DNA of 64,000 nucleotides from Streptomyces piniterrae (GTDB taxonomy: Bacteria; Actinomycetota; Actinomycetes; Streptomycetales; Streptomycetaceae). The stretch covers positions 124,001-188,000 of the forward strand of contig NZ_SUMB01000002.1 in the NCBI RefSeq assembly GCF_005048155.1, read 5' to 3'. This document shows positions 1 through 8,232 of this stretch, piece by piece. The first letter of the stretch is position 1. The number at the start of each line of letters is the position of its first letter. Under the pieces are notes generated by a model that was not told where the DNA came from, searched no databases, and saw nothing but the letters and a program-made list of their open reading frames with translations. Both the position numbers and the translations under genes were made by a program.

Positions 1-580
1 TGCCGCCGCAGACCAGGGGGCCGACGCGGATGTCCGCGCCGATCAGCGTCACCGTGACCTCGCCCGGCGGCTTGTCCCCGGGGACCTTGGCATTGGCCGC
101 GGTGCACACCAGCTGGTTCAGCGACGCGGAATCCAGGAATTTCGCGTTCATCGGCAGCGTGATCACGACCGTGCCCCGGCCCGTCGCCGTGGTCAGTCGG
201 CCGGGGAACTTCGGCAGGACGCTGGAGAGACCACGCATCCGCTCGGCGTGGTTCGGGCCCTCCATCAGCAGCTGGATCGCGTCCTCCGGGTCGACCGGGG
301 CCTTCGCCGGGCGGGTCGCGGAGCGCAGCCCGGACGGCCCGTAGAAGAACAGCTGGACATCGGCCGGCGGCTGGCCCGGAGCCTTCACACCCGCGGCGGG
401 CTCACCGGCGTCGATGACGTCGGTGGGCGCGATACCGCAGCCCGTCAGCGTGGCTGTCAGGACGCCGCCCAGCGCGCCGGCCAGCAGACCACCCACCATG
501 ATCCGCCGGGTCCACGAGGAGGCCAGGGCGCGGCGGACGCCGTGCGTGTCGAGGGGGGTGCGGGCGTTCATGGGGCTCAT
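1..580 (-). CDS. Putative lipoprotein of a two-component operon (3' end cut by window edge)
   Basis: About 193 residues are visible; the C-terminus lies beyond position 1. A basic N-terminus (RRALASSWTRR) leads into a hydrophobic stretch ending in LTGC near residue 48, a good lipobox, so the protein is probably exported and lipid-anchored. The visible part contains FFYGPSGLRSATRPAKAPVD and a region (PEDAIQLLMEGP, GTVVITLP) that looks like a GerMN-type fold as found in several Streptomyces lipoproteins. The ATG at 580 overlaps the kinase stop codon (ATGA), so it is translated together with the kinase. The inferred role is as an accessory or sensor partner of the kinase, as CseA is in the SigE system. 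Exact orthology is not claimed. Confidence 0.75.
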   Translation of the reverse strand, partial: MSPMNARTPLDTHGVRRALASSWTRRIMVGGLLAGALGGVLTATLTGCGIAPTDVIDAGEPAAGVKAPGQPPADVQLFFYGPSGLRSATRPAKAPVDPEDAIQLLMEGPNHAERMRGLSSVLPKFPGRLTTATGRGTVVITLPMNAKFLDSASLNQLVCTAANAKVPGDKPPGEVTVTLIGADIRVGPLVCGG

Positions 581-2280
581 GCGTCGTGCTCTTTCCCGGT
601 CCCGGGGCGCTCGGTGTCCCGGCTGTCGTTCACGGCGGCGTGCGCCGCCGGGTTCCCGATCGGGCGCTCGGCGTCGTCCGCGGTCGCGTGCTCTATGGCG
701 ACGGTGGACGTCGACGCCGATGCCGGCGATTCCGGTGCTGGTGAGTCGGGCGTCAGCGAGTCCGGTGTCGGCGAGTCGGATGCCAGTGAGTCGGATGCCG
801 GACCCACCGGCAGATCCACCGTGAACACCGCCCCACCCTCAGGCGAGTTGGCGGCCCGTACGGAGCCCCCGTGCAGTCGGACGTTCTCCAGCGCGATGGC
901 GAGGCCCAGGCCGCTGCCCTCCGACCGGGCGCGGGCCGAGTCCGCCTTGTAGAAGCGGTCGAAGACATGCGGCAGGACCTCGGGGTCGATGCCGGGGCCG
1001 CTGTCGGAGATCTCTATCAGCAGCCGGTCCGCATCCGGGGCCGGCGCGTGCAGCCGTACCCGGACCGGCTCACCACCGTGGTGGAGAGCGTTGCCCACCA
1101 GGTTGGCGACGACCACGTCCAGCCGCCGCGGGTCCAGCCGGGCCCGCACATTCGCCGGCAGCTCGGTCGCCACCCGCTTCTGCCACGCCCTGGCCTGCAA
1201 CGTCTTACGGATGGTCTCCGCGACGTCCACCTCGTCCAGGTGCAGTGCCGCGGCCCCGGCGTCGAACCGTGAGACCTCCATCAGGTCCTCGACCATCCGC
1301 GCGAGCTTGCCGGTCTCCTGGCTGATCAGCCGGACCGCGGAGGCCGTGTCGGGATCGAGGGAATCGGCGTCCTCGTCGAGAACGTCGGTGACCGCCGCCA
1401 TGGCCGCCAGCGGCGTCCGCAGTTCATGCGACACATCGGCGGCGAACCGCCGGGAGTTGGCCTCCAGACGCCGCAGATCCGCCACGCTCTCCTCCAGCTT
1501 CGCCGCCATGTCATTGAACGTCCGTGACAGATCGGCGAGCTCATCGGTGCCCTTCACCTCCAGCCGGGTGTCCAGCTTGCCCTCGGCAAGCCCCTCGGCG
1601 GCCTGCCGCAGCCCCCGTACCGGGCGCAGCACCCCCCGCGCGGCGAACAGCGCCGGGATCACGGCCAGCATCAGCACCGGCAGCGCGCCCCGCTGGGCGG
1701 CACTCACCAGCGCCTCGACGTTGGACTCCTCCGCGGTCAGCGGCAGCTGCGCGTACACGGACAGCGCGGAGGCGTCACCGTCGGACTGCCGCACCGGCAT
1801 ACCGATCAACAGCCACGGTGCGCCGGCGCGATCGACCCGCTGGAAGGCCGGCACATGACGCTTCTCGACGGACGCCTTGAGGTCGGCCGGCACCACCACA
1901 CTGCGGCGCAGTCCACCCTCGGCGCTCTGCGGCACGCCCCTGTAGTGGACAGAGATGTCCCACTCCCGGGACTTGCCCGAACGCTCCAGCTGGACCCGGA
2001 AGGAGTCCAGATCCGCCCGCGCCGGAGGCACCGGGAGCTCCGGCGCCAGCGAATTGATCTGCGCCCGCAGGTCGTTGACGGCGATGTCCTGGGAGCGCTG
2101 GAGGATGGCGTTACGGGCCTCGCGGTACGTCAGCCCCGCCGTGGTCAGCGCGCTGACGGCCGCCACCAGCAGAAACGCGACGACGAGCCGGGCCCGCAGC
2201 CCCCGCAGCAGCTGAGGGGTCCCACGTCGCAGACGAGGAAGGGTCGGCAGGGTCGGCACCAGGCTGCCGAGGCGGCTCAC
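577..2280 (-). CDS. Sensor histidine kinase (HAMP, HisKA, HATPase)
   Basis: The 567-residue membrane kinase reads from GTG at 2280, which overlaps the response-regulator stop (GTGA). The frame stays open further upstream, but that part lies inside the regulator gene. Transmembrane helices lie at about residues 31-52 and 199-218 with an extracytoplasmic sensor domain between them, followed by HAMP. The HisKA motif SHELRTP carries the phospho-accepting His at about 285. The HATPase N box is NLVGNALHHGG and the G boxes are DSGPGI and GSGLGLAIA. The C-terminal tail is an imperfect DSxxPDS repeat (DSLASDSPTPDSLTPDSPAP) with no counterpart in the family. It should phosphorylate the regulator encoded just upstream. 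Layout and domains resemble AfsQ2/CseC, but I cannot assign orthology. Confidence 0.9.
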   Translation of the reverse strand: MSRLGSLVPTLPTLPRLRRGTPQLLRGLRARLVVAFLLVAAVSALTTAGLTYREARNAILQRSQDIAVNDLRAQINSLAPELPVPPARADLDSFRVQLERSGKSREWDISVHYRGVPQSAEGGLRRSVVVPADLKASVEKRHVPAFQRVDRAGAPWLLIGMPVRQSDGDASALSVYAQLPLTAEESNVEALVSAAQRGALPVLMLAVIPALFAARGVLRPVRGLRQAAEGLAEGKLDTRLEVKGTDELADLSRTFNDMAAKLEESVADLRRLEANSRRFAADVSHELRTPLAAMAAVTDVLDEDADSLDPDTASAVRLISQETGKLARMVEDLMEVSRFDAGAAALHLDEVDVAETIRKTLQARAWQKRVATELPANVRARLDPRRLDVVVANLVGNALHHGGEPVRVRLHAPAPDADRLLIEISDSGPGIDPEVLPHVFDRFYKADSARARSEGSGLGLAIALENVRLHGGSVRAANSPEGGAVFTVDLPVGPASDSLASDSPTPDSLTPDSPAPESPASASTSTVAIEHATADDAERPIGNPAAHAAVNDSRDTERPGTGKEHDA

Positions 2281-2984
2281 AGCGGCCCGAAGCGGTAGCC
2301 GAAGCCCCGCACGGTCTGGACGTAACGGGGACTGCGCGGGGTGTCCTCTATCTTCGTCCGCAGCCGCATGACACACGCGTCGACCAGCCGCGCATCACCG
2401 TGGTAGCTGTGCTCCCAGACATGCTCCAGCAGCTGCTGGCGGCTGAAGACCTGCCCCGGGGTCGCGGACAGGAACAGCAGCAGCTTCATCTCCGAGGGAG
2501 CCAGCGCCAGGTCCTGGCCGCCCTTGCCGACGACGAGTCCGGCCCGGTCTATCGCGAGCTCGCCATATGTCTCGACCGGGGCGGGCCCCGGCTCCGACAC
2601 GGCCGGCTGACCGTCGGCGGGCAGCGCGGTACGACGCAGCACGGCGCGGATCCGGGCCTCCAGCACCTCGCCACGGGCGGGCTTGACGATGTAGTCGTCG
2701 GCCCCGGCCTCCAGGCCGAGCACCACATCGAGGTCGTCGCCGCGGGCGGTGAGCATGATGATCGGCAGCTGCCGTTCCGCGCGGATCAGCCGGCAGACCT
2801 CGAAGCCGTCCTTGCCGGGGAGCATCAGGTCCAGCAGGACGATGTCGGGCCGGAAGCCCGGCAGGACCTCCAGGCCCTCCTCACCGCTGGCCGCGGCCGC
2901 CACTTCGTGGCCGCGCCGCCGTAGCGCGAGGCTCACCCCGTCCCGTACGGCGGCGTCGTCCTCGATCAGAAGTACACGTGGCAT
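2277..2984 (-). CDS. OmpR/PhoB-family response regulator
   Basis: This 235-residue regulator has an N-terminal receiver domain with acidic pair E8-D9-D10, phospho-acceptor Asp52 (LLDLMLPG), Thr79 and Lys101 (IVKPA). A C-terminal winged-helix DNA-binding domain follows, with the recognition region RLVDACVMRLRTKIED and the wing RGFGYRFG. It is the first gene of a three-gene operon (regulator, kinase, lipoprotein) linked by 4-nt overlaps. Sequence and length are close to AfsQ1/CseB-type regulators of Streptomyces antibiotic and envelope-stress control. The specific signal is unknown. The divergent gap to the deacetylase (2985-3119) holds both promoters. Confidence 0.93.
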   Translation of the reverse strand: MPRVLLIEDDAAVRDGVSLALRRRGHEVAAAASGEEGLEVLPGFRPDIVLLDLMLPGKDGFEVCRLIRAERQLPIIMLTARGDDLDVVLGLEAGADDYIVKPARGEVLEARIRAVLRRTALPADGQPAVSEPGPAPVETYGELAIDRAGLVVGKGGQDLALAPSEMKLLLFLSATPGQVFSRQQLLEHVWEHSYHGDARLVDACVMRLRTKIEDTPRSPRYVQTVRGFGYRFGPL

Positions 2985-3119
2985 GGGGTCCAGTATCCGT
3001 AGGTTTCATGATGGCTCTGTAACAGGGGCAGCCTGCCCGGAATCCCGTGCATCTCTCGTGGTGCAAGGCGGCATGCGTACGCAGCGCGCGCCGCCGATCC
3101 GTACACACACGAGCTCGGC

Positions 3120-3914
3120 ATGAGGGACGGGATTCACATGGGACGGCGGCGTTTCGGTATCGAGGGCGGGATCATGGGAGTGGCCGCGGCGGCAGTGGTG
3201 TCGCTCGCGGTCGCGGGCGCGCTGGCCTTCGCGCAGCCAGGCGGCACGGCACAGGCCGACACCGTCGACTCCGCCGGGAACAAGCCCGAGCGGGCGCCCG
3301 CGGTCACCAAGGTCAACCCGTCCATCGTGCACGCCTCGGACCGTCCGGGCCGCAGCCTGAACATCACCATCGACGACGGCCCGGACCCGGTCTGGACCCC
3401 GAAGGTGCTGGCCACCCTGAAGAAGAACGACGTCAAGGCGGTGTTCTGCATGATCGGCCCGCAGGCGAAGGCACACCCCGACCTCGTCAAGCAGGTGGTG
3501 GCCGCCGGGCACAAGCTCTGTAACCACACCATCAGCCACAACACCGGCATGGACCACCAGTCGCAGAGCTACCAGTCGAAGCAGATCCTCGACGCACAGA
3601 AGATGATCGAGGACGCGGCGGGCGGCGCGAAGGTGGAGTACTACCGCGCCCCGGGCGGCGCCTTCACCCCCTACAGCCGACAGCTCGCCGCCGACCACGG
3701 CATGCGGCCGCTGGGCTGGAACGTCGACAGCAAGGACTTCGAGGGCGGCAGCGTCGGGACGATCGAGCAGACCGTGCGCGGCGAACTCACCAACGGGCCG
3801 ACGGTCCTCTTCCACGACGGCGGCGGCAACCGCGCCCGGACCGTCGACGCCCTGGACGGGCTGCTGCCGTGGATGAAGGGCCAGGGGTACGGGTTCGGGT
3901 TCCCGCAGCGGTAA
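3120..3914 (+). CDS. Secreted polysaccharide deacetylase (NodB homology, CE4)
   Basis: The product is 264 residues from ATG 3120, but ATG 3138 is equally or more likely because GAGGGACGG precedes it at ribosome-binding distance. A signal-type N-terminus (basic, then GVAAAAVVSLAVAGALAFA) ends near residue 46. The NodB domain carries the metal/catalytic motif TIDDGPDP (Asp85-Asp86) and the His pair in NHTISH (136 and 140). It also has the RAPGGAF loop and the late motif VLFHDGGG. The family hydrolyses N-acetyl groups from cell-wall or chitin-type glycans outside the cell. It is monocistronic, divergent from the two-component operon, and closed by a strong hairpin. The natural substrate is not evident. 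Confidence 0.9.
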   Translation: MRDGIHMGRRRFGIEGGIMGVAAAAVVSLAVAGALAFAQPGGTAQADTVDSAGNKPERAPAVTKVNPSIVHASDRPGRSLNITIDDGPDPVWTPKVLATLKKNDVKAVFCMIGPQAKAHPDLVKQVVAAGHKLCNHTISHNTGMDHQSQSYQSKQILDAQKMIEDAAGGAKVEYYRAPGGAFTPYSRQLAADHGMRPLGWNVDSKDFEGGSVGTIEQTVRGELTNGPTVLFHDGGGNRARTVDALDGLLPWMKGQGYGFGFPQR

Positions 3915-3936
3915 CCGCCAGGGGACAGTTGGTTGT

Positions 3937-3981
3937 GTATGGCTGTGGGGCCTGTTCGCCGAACAGGCCCCACAGTCATAC
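3937..3981. terminator. Bidirectional hairpin terminator
   Basis: A near-perfect inverted repeat lies between convergent genes. The left arm runs GTATGGCTGTGGGGCCTGTTC, the loop is GCC, and the mirrored right arm GAACAGGCCCCACAG continues to CATAC with one mismatch. The 21-bp stem lacks a long T tract, which is usual for Streptomyces. It probably ends transcription of the deacetylase and of the SsgA-like gene on the other strand. Confidence 0.85.
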
Positions 3982-4027
3982 GACAGCAGCGAGACGCGGG
4001 CCCAGGGCCCGCGCCGCGGCTTGCGGC

Positions 4028-4441
4028 TCACGCCGCGCCGAACAGCTCCTCCAGGCCGCGCTCCACGTCGAGATGCGCCGGCTCGCACCCGGCGGGCACC
4101 GCCGCGTACGAGCGCGCCAGGAACTGCCGGACGTCCGAGGTCTTCAGCTGAACCATCGCGATGCCCTCGTCCGCGTGGAACTCCATCACCGTGCGGTCCG
4201 GACCGGACGGGCGCACTCTGACGTCGCCCCGCCCGGCCGGCATCCGCAGCCCCTCGGCGAGCAGCTCACGCGCGAACGCCCAGTCCACCGCCGCGCCGTC
4301 CAGCGAGATCTCCGGCGGGAAGGACATCCGTACCGCCAGCGGGTCGGCGGGCTGGTACTGCAGCACCGCGGGCACCGCGTGCGGGCCGGGCGTGGTCGCG
4401 ATGAGACGGACCTGGACGGCTTGGTCGATGACAGGGTTCAT
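4028..4441 (-). CDS. SsgA-like protein (SALP), sporulation/cell-division regulator, copy 1
   Basis: The 137-residue protein has the length of the SsgA/SsgB family. Family-typical blocks are RLIATTPGPHAVPAVLQY, DPLAVRMSFPP, WAFARELLAEGL and GRGDVRVRPSG, as in SsgB (YAVHATF, WVFARDLLAEGL, TGTGDVRVWPS). SALPs control septum placement and peptidoglycan remodelling during sporulation in morphologically complex actinomycetes. A paralogue of identical length lies at 7664-8077. The ATG at 4441 has GGGAG at the right distance. The upstream block 4484-4542 is conserved with the paralogue. Which S. coelicolor SALP (SsgA-G) it matches cannot be told by eye. Confidence 0.88.
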   Translation of the reverse strand: MNPVIDQAVQVRLIATTPGPHAVPAVLQYQPADPLAVRMSFPPEISLDGAAVDWAFARELLAEGLRMPAGRGDVRVRPSGPDRTVMEFHADEGIAMVQLKTSDVRQFLARSYAAVPAGCEPAHLDVERGLEELFGAA

Positions 4442-4483
4442 CGCGGCTGCTCCCTCACTGCTGTCGGGCTATGCACGGCTCAC

Positions 4484-4542
4484 CCACTAGGACGGCGTGG
4501 TCGGCTTTGCCGTGCACGCGAGAGGGGTGTGATCTGCGTCAT
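4484..4542 (-). promoter_or_regulatory. SALP copy 1 promoter block with Crp-like palindrome
   Basis: Read on the + strand it holds CCACTAGGACG (4484-4494), GTGCAC (4512-4517) and GTGATCTGCGTCAT (4529-4542). The last differs at one base from the Streptomyces Crp consensus GTG-N6-GNCAC and overlaps the stop codon of the upstream PH-domain gene. The same three elements with the same spacing lie in front of SALP copy 2. A sigma contact near CCTAGTGG (minus strand) with the palindrome about 60 bp upstream of the start of transcription is inferred. Confidence 0.55.
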
Positions 4543-6275
4543 GTTGCGGATCCCTGGTGCGAATCGGGGTATCGCGGGCGCGAAACGGGGTAGCGGTCGG
4601 GGCTCGGCGCTCCGGGGAACGCGTTCGTGGGGACGGTGAGGAACTCGTCGAGGATTCCCGGGGCGGCGGCCGCGGCGAAGGACGGGGCGTAGTCGGCGGC
4701 CAGGTCCGGGATGCGGTAGCTCTCCTCGCCGGCGGCGACCGCCGCGGTGAGGGTGACCAGTCCGGCCCGGCGGGTGAACGGTGAGCTGGTGAACGTCCAG
4801 GCCGCGATGGCTTCGCGCTGGAGGGCGAGGGTGTCACGGCTGAAGGTGCCGGAGCGGGTGACCAGGTGGCGGCCGTGTATCCCGTGGCCCAGATTGCGGT
4901 AGGCGTCCCGGGCCAGCCACAGCACGAGCGGCGTGGTGACCACGGCGTAGATCCATGCGCAGGGCAGCAGGACGGGCGTGAACGCGGCACCGAGGCCCGC
5001 GAGGACCACCGTGCCGGGGAGGACGGCGAACAGCAGGCCGCGTACGCGTCGCCGGCGGAGAGCGATACGGGGGTGGGGCGTCAGCAGGGGCAGCGAGGAC
5101 GGTGGGGGCGGCGGGGAAATGGCTGCCTGGTGCGACGACTTGGCTCCCTCGGTCATCAACTCCGTTCCGGGGAACGGGGATTGCAGGGCGCCGGTCGCCA
5201 CGCGGAGGGCTTCGGGGCGGGGTGCGGGCGGGAGCAGGCCGCTGCGGCGGCGGTTCTCCTCGCGGTTGCCGAGGCCGCCCGCGACCGCCCGTACGAGTGC
5301 GCCGCCACCGGCCCGCAGCAGCAGTGGTTCACGCAGCAGCACGCCGCGCAGCCGGGCGCGTTCGATGGTGACCGAGCGGGTGGTGAAGAGTCCGCGGCGC
5401 ACCTGGAGGGTGCGTGCGTCGGTCCACTCCAGGCAGTAGTTCCACCAGTTCTCGATGTAGAGGGCGACCGCGCCGACCGAGCCCAGGGCCAGGACGGCGA
5501 GCACCACCGCGGGGATCGTCAGCCACAGGACGCTCGCCCCGAATTCCGTGAACGCCCGCTGGACGAAGCCGAGTTTCCACGGCTCGATGCCGATGCCGTC
5601 CAGCACCCGGTAGACGGATCCGGCCACGACGAACACCCCGCCGACGACCCAGAAGGTCAGCGGCGCGTACCGCAGCCAGCGCCAGCTGATCCGGGCCAGC
5701 ACCGGGTCCTTGGCGGCCGCCTCGGTGTCGGCGTGGGCGAGCAGCTCCGCGCGCAGCCGGTGCGCCTCGGCGGCCGTCAGCGCCTCCAGCGCCAGTTCCC
5801 CGCCGCCGTCCCCGGAGCCCGCCGTACCCGCCCGCAGCACGGTGACGCCCATCAGCCGGTGCAGCGGCGACGCGGTCAGGTCGACGGTACGGATCCGGTG
5901 GAGCGGCACGCTGCGCAGCCGCCGGGTCAGCAGTCCGCTTCGTACGTCGAGAGTCTCGTCGGTGACCCGGAATTCGGTACGGGCCCAGCGGACCAGGCCG
6001 ATCGCGGTGATGACGGCGAAGGAGGCGGCGATGGCGGCGAGAGTGATCCACGCACCGGCGTTGATCTTTCCGCCGGTGGCCAGCGCCGTCAGTGCCAGCG
6101 ATCCGAGCGGAGCCCCCATCCAGCCGCAGTGCACCAGCAGCGTGCGCGGATCCAGCCGACGCCACTGCGGCAGGGGGGAGGCGGCGATGGGCGCGGATGC
6201 GGGGACCGCGCTCCGCTCGGCCTCGTACTCGCCCGGCGCACGCCCCCGGACGCTTCGCTCGCTGTGCTCACTCAT
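4539..6275 (-). CDS. Membrane protein with bacterial PH domains (YdbT-like)
   Basis: This 578-residue protein has several membrane segments, for example around residues 50-95, 200-225, 245-275 and 415-450, interleaved with bPH2 (DUF304) domains. The first PH region is FRVTDETLDVRSGLLTRRLR followed by SVPLHRIRTVDL. The second is LQVRRGLFTTRSVTIERARL, and the third resembles LVTRSGTFSRDTLALQREAI. It matches the three-domain YdbT-type organisation, a family of unknown function encoded beside a small YdbS-type partner. That partner lies immediately upstream with an ATGA overlap (6272-6275). An Ala/Arg/Pro-rich linker at about 330-400 is poorly conserved. Its 3' end overlaps the control region of the SALP gene. 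Confidence 0.85.
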   Translation of the reverse strand: MSEHSERSVRGRAPGEYEAERSAVPASAPIAASPLPQWRRLDPRTLLVHCGWMGAPLGSLALTALATGGKINAGAWITLAAIAASFAVITAIGLVRWARTEFRVTDETLDVRSGLLTRRLRSVPLHRIRTVDLTASPLHRLMGVTVLRAGTAGSGDGGGELALEALTAAEAHRLRAELLAHADTEAAAKDPVLARISWRWLRYAPLTFWVVGGVFVVAGSVYRVLDGIGIEPWKLGFVQRAFTEFGASVLWLTIPAVVLAVLALGSVGAVALYIENWWNYCLEWTDARTLQVRRGLFTTRSVTIERARLRGVLLREPLLLRAGGGALVRAVAGGLGNREENRRRSGLLPPAPRPEALRVATGALQSPFPGTELMTEGAKSSHQAAISPPPPPSSLPLLTPHPRIALRRRRVRGLLFAVLPGTVVLAGLGAAFTPVLLPCAWIYAVVTTPLVLWLARDAYRNLGHGIHGRHLVTRSGTFSRDTLALQREAIAAWTFTSSPFTRRAGLVTLTAAVAAGEESYRIPDLAADYAPSFAAAAAPGILDEFLTVPTNAFPGAPSPDRYPVSRPRYPDSHQGSAT

Positions 6276-6790
6276 GCCGCATCCCCCGGCACGTCCTGGG
6301 CGGCCTCGCCGATCAGTCGGGACAGCTCCTCGGCGTCCGCGTCCGACAGTCCCGCGATCTTGATGTCACCCGCCGTGGACGCGGTGGTGACGGTCACCGT
6401 CGCCAGCCCGTACCTGCGCTGTATGGGGCCACGCATGGTGTCGACGGTCTGCACCCGGGACAGCGGTGCGATCCGCCGCTTCTGCCAGAACCAGCCGCCC
6501 GCCGCGTAGACCGCGCGGCTGCCCAGCTCCCACGCGTGCACGGAATACCGCCGGCGCGGCATGACGAGGAGATAGCCGAGGGCGGGCAGAACCAGCACGA
6601 CCAGCAGCAGCGGGCCCAGCCAGGGCAACGCGCCCGGGAAGAACAGCACGGACAGCACTGCCATCACCAGCGCGGTGAGCAGCATCGGACCGCTGAGGGT
6701 GAGCAGCGCCTGGACCGTCCACCAGCGGCGGGCGCGGGGATCGACGCGATGACGGGGTGGGCGCAGGAGCGGGGCGGCGTGCTCGGGCAT
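6272..6790 (-). CDS. PH-domain membrane protein (YdbS-like)
   Basis: This 172-residue protein has two N-terminal membrane helices (about 26-48 and 55-75). A single bPH2 domain follows, with RRYSVHAWELGSRAVYAA, then RRIAPLSRVQTVDTMRGPI and LATVTVTTAS. It forms a two-gene operon with the larger YdbT-like protein, overlapping by 4 nt. YdbS/YdbT pairs are widespread in Gram-positive bacteria and have been linked to envelope and bacteriocin tolerance in Bacillus, but no biochemical role is established. The promoter lies in the gap shared with the divergent TetR gene, next to a 23-bp palindrome, so TetR control is likely. Confidence 0.85.
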   Translation of the reverse strand: MPEHAAPLLRPPRHRVDPRARRWWTVQALLTLSGPMLLTALVMAVLSVLFFPGALPWLGPLLLVVLVLPALGYLLVMPRRRYSVHAWELGSRAVYAAGGWFWQKRRIAPLSRVQTVDTMRGPIQRRYGLATVTVTTASTAGDIKIAGLSDADAEELSRLIGEAAQDVPGDAA

Positions 6791-6824
6791 GAGGGTTCAC
6801 CGGTTTCCAAGTCAAGCGTATTGA

Positions 6825-6847
6825 GTACCGTTACGTTATAACGGTAC
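6825..6847. promoter_or_regulatory. Palindromic operator between PH-domain operon and TetR gene
   Basis: Perfect 9-bp arms GTACCGTTA and TAACGGTAC are separated by CGTTA. A second inverted pair, CAAGTC (6808-6813) and GACTTG (6852-6857), brackets it. The position is central in the 125-bp divergent gap. Size and symmetry are typical of TetR-family operators, and the adjacent TetR protein is the obvious candidate ligand. Confidence 0.7.
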
Positions 6848-6915
6848 AAGCGACTTGTAAAAGCGGGCCGCTTCATCCGAAACGCCTTGGCGACGCACAT
6901 AAGGGGAGGCCGTCC

Positions 6916-7539
6916 ATGCCCAAAAAGGTGGACCACGAAGCCAGACGCGAGGAGATTTCCGAGGCGCTCTGGCGCATCGCGAGCACCCGCGGCCTGGAGG
7001 GCGCGAGCCTGCGCGATGTCGCCGCCGAGGCGGGTATCTCCCTCGGCAGGCTGCAGCACTACTTCCGCGGCAAGGACGAGATGCTGCTCTTCGCCCTCCG
7101 CTACATCAACCGGCTGGCCGACCAGCGGATCCGCGAGCGCATCGAGGCGCTGCCCGGGGAGCCGTCACCCCGCGCGGTGCTCCGCGCCTGCCTGTCGGGG
7201 ATGCTGCCGCTGGACGACAAGAGCCGCATCGGGGTGCTGGTCGGCGCCGCCTACTTCGCCCGCGCCATCCATGACGAGGGCCTGCGCGCCGAGGCCAAGG
7301 AAGGCATTCCCAAACTCCGCGCCTTCTTCGCCGACCAGCTGCGCGCGGCCGCGGAGCGCGGCGAACTGGCGCCGGACCGGGCGACCGACGACGAGGCGAT
7401 GCTGTTGATCAGCCTGGTCGACGGGCTCTCCGCCTACGTCCTGCTGGATGTGCACACCCCGGAGCAGGCGGTACGGCTGCTGGATCTGCATCTGGGGAAT
7501 CTGTTCGGCGGGGGCGAGGGGGCGGAGGTCGCTGGCTGA
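6916..7539 (+). CDS. TetR-family transcriptional regulator
   Basis: This 207-residue regulator has an N-terminal TetR helix-turn-helix: REEISEALWRIASTRGLEGA, then LRDVAAEAGISLGRLQHYFR, then the GKDEML capping helix. The C-terminal all-helical ligand domain is typical in length (TetR_C_6-like). The ATG at 6916 follows a clear AGGGGAGG ribosome site. It is divergent from the PH-domain pair and probably represses that pair and itself through the palindrome at 6825-6847. No ligand can be predicted. Confidence 0.9.
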   Translation: MPKKVDHEARREEISEALWRIASTRGLEGASLRDVAAEAGISLGRLQHYFRGKDEMLLFALRYINRLADQRIRERIEALPGEPSPRAVLRACLSGMLPLDDKSRIGVLVGAAYFARAIHDEGLRAEAKEGIPKLRAFFADQLRAAAERGELAPDRATDDEAMLLISLVDGLSAYVLLDVHTPEQAVRLLDLHLGNLFGGGEGAEVAG

Positions 7540-7573
7540 GCCCGCGTCCTGCCCACGGTCGCCCGAGGTCGGG

Positions 7574-7649
7574 GGCCAGCCGCGCTGAAGACGGCTGGCT
7601 GCGCTGGAGACGGCCGGCCGCGCTGAAGGTGGCCGGCCGCGCTGAAGAC
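7574..7649. repeat. Four 19-nt tandem repeats between convergent genes
   Basis: Four consecutive 19-nt units start at 7574, 7593, 7612 and 7631, with consensus GGCCGGCCGCGCTGAAGAC. Units 1, 3 and 4 differ at one to three bases and unit 2 is the most diverged. The array lies in the 124-bp space between the TetR gene and SALP copy 2. Each unit contains GGCCGGCC, so the array can also fold. Confidence 0.8.
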
Positions 7650-7663
7650 GGGGCGCTCGCTCG

Positions 7664-8077
7664 CTACGCCTCGCGCAGCAGAGCGGCGAGGTCCGCGTCG
7701 ACATCCAGGTGCAGGCCCTCGCCGCCCCTCGCGACGACCCCGTACGACCGGACCAGAAAGTCCCGCAGATCCTGCGTACCGAACTGCACCATCGCCATCC
7801 CCTCCGCCGTGTGGAACTCCACCACGACGGCCTCCGGGCCGCACGGCCAGATGCGTACATCGCCCGTGCCGGACGGCGCCCGCAGCCCGTCCTCCAGCAG
7901 ATCGCGCCCGAACGTCCAGACCACTTCCGCCCCGTCCAGCGACGCCGCGGGCGGAAACGTCACCCGTACCGCGAACGGGTCCGCATGGTCGTAGCGCAGG
8001 CTCGCCGGGATCTCCCGGGACCCCGGGGTGGTCGCAATGAGACGGGCCTGAACGGCTTGGTCGATGGCGGTGGACAT
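7664..8077 (-). CDS. SsgA-like protein (SALP), copy 2
   Basis: The 137 residues read from ATG 8077, which has GGGGGAG eight nt upstream. The longer open frame above it is Thr/Lys-rich and not family-like. Conserved SALP blocks are ARLIATTPGSREIPASLRY, DPFAVRVTFPP, WTFGRDLLEDGL and GTGDVRIWPCG. It is clearly a paralogue of the protein at 4028-4441: same length, same N-terminal IDQAVQxRLIATTPG, same strand. The pair flanks the PH-domain/TetR block, pointing to duplication followed by insertion or inversion of the middle block. The leader from the promoter block to the ATG is about 110 nt longer than in copy 1. Confidence 0.88.
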   Translation of the reverse strand: MSTAIDQAVQARLIATTPGSREIPASLRYDHADPFAVRVTFPPAASLDGAEVVWTFGRDLLEDGLRAPSGTGDVRIWPCGPEAVVVEFHTAEGMAMVQFGTQDLRDFLVRSYGVVARGGEGLHLDVDADLAALLREA

Positions 8078-8232
8078 CGCCGGCTCCCCCTTGCATTCGG
8101 TGCTCGGACTCGGTGCGTCTTTTCTTGTCTCTGTGCGTGCCGCTGCAGTTGTCGCTGTATTTGCCTGCGTCCTGCTGCCGCATTGCCGCTGTTTTGCTGC
8201 TTTTTTCGTGCCACTGCTCGGTGCTACTACGA

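Noticed and set aside
3006..4088. Long 360-residue open frame antisense to the polysaccharide deacetylase gene
   Set aside because: A shadow of GC-rich codon bias: no family motifs, no ribosome site, and it runs across the terminator and a clearly supported gene.
7574..7649. CRISPR-like array
   Set aside because: The 19-nt units are directly adjacent without spacers, and there are no cas genes. It is a simple tandem repeat.
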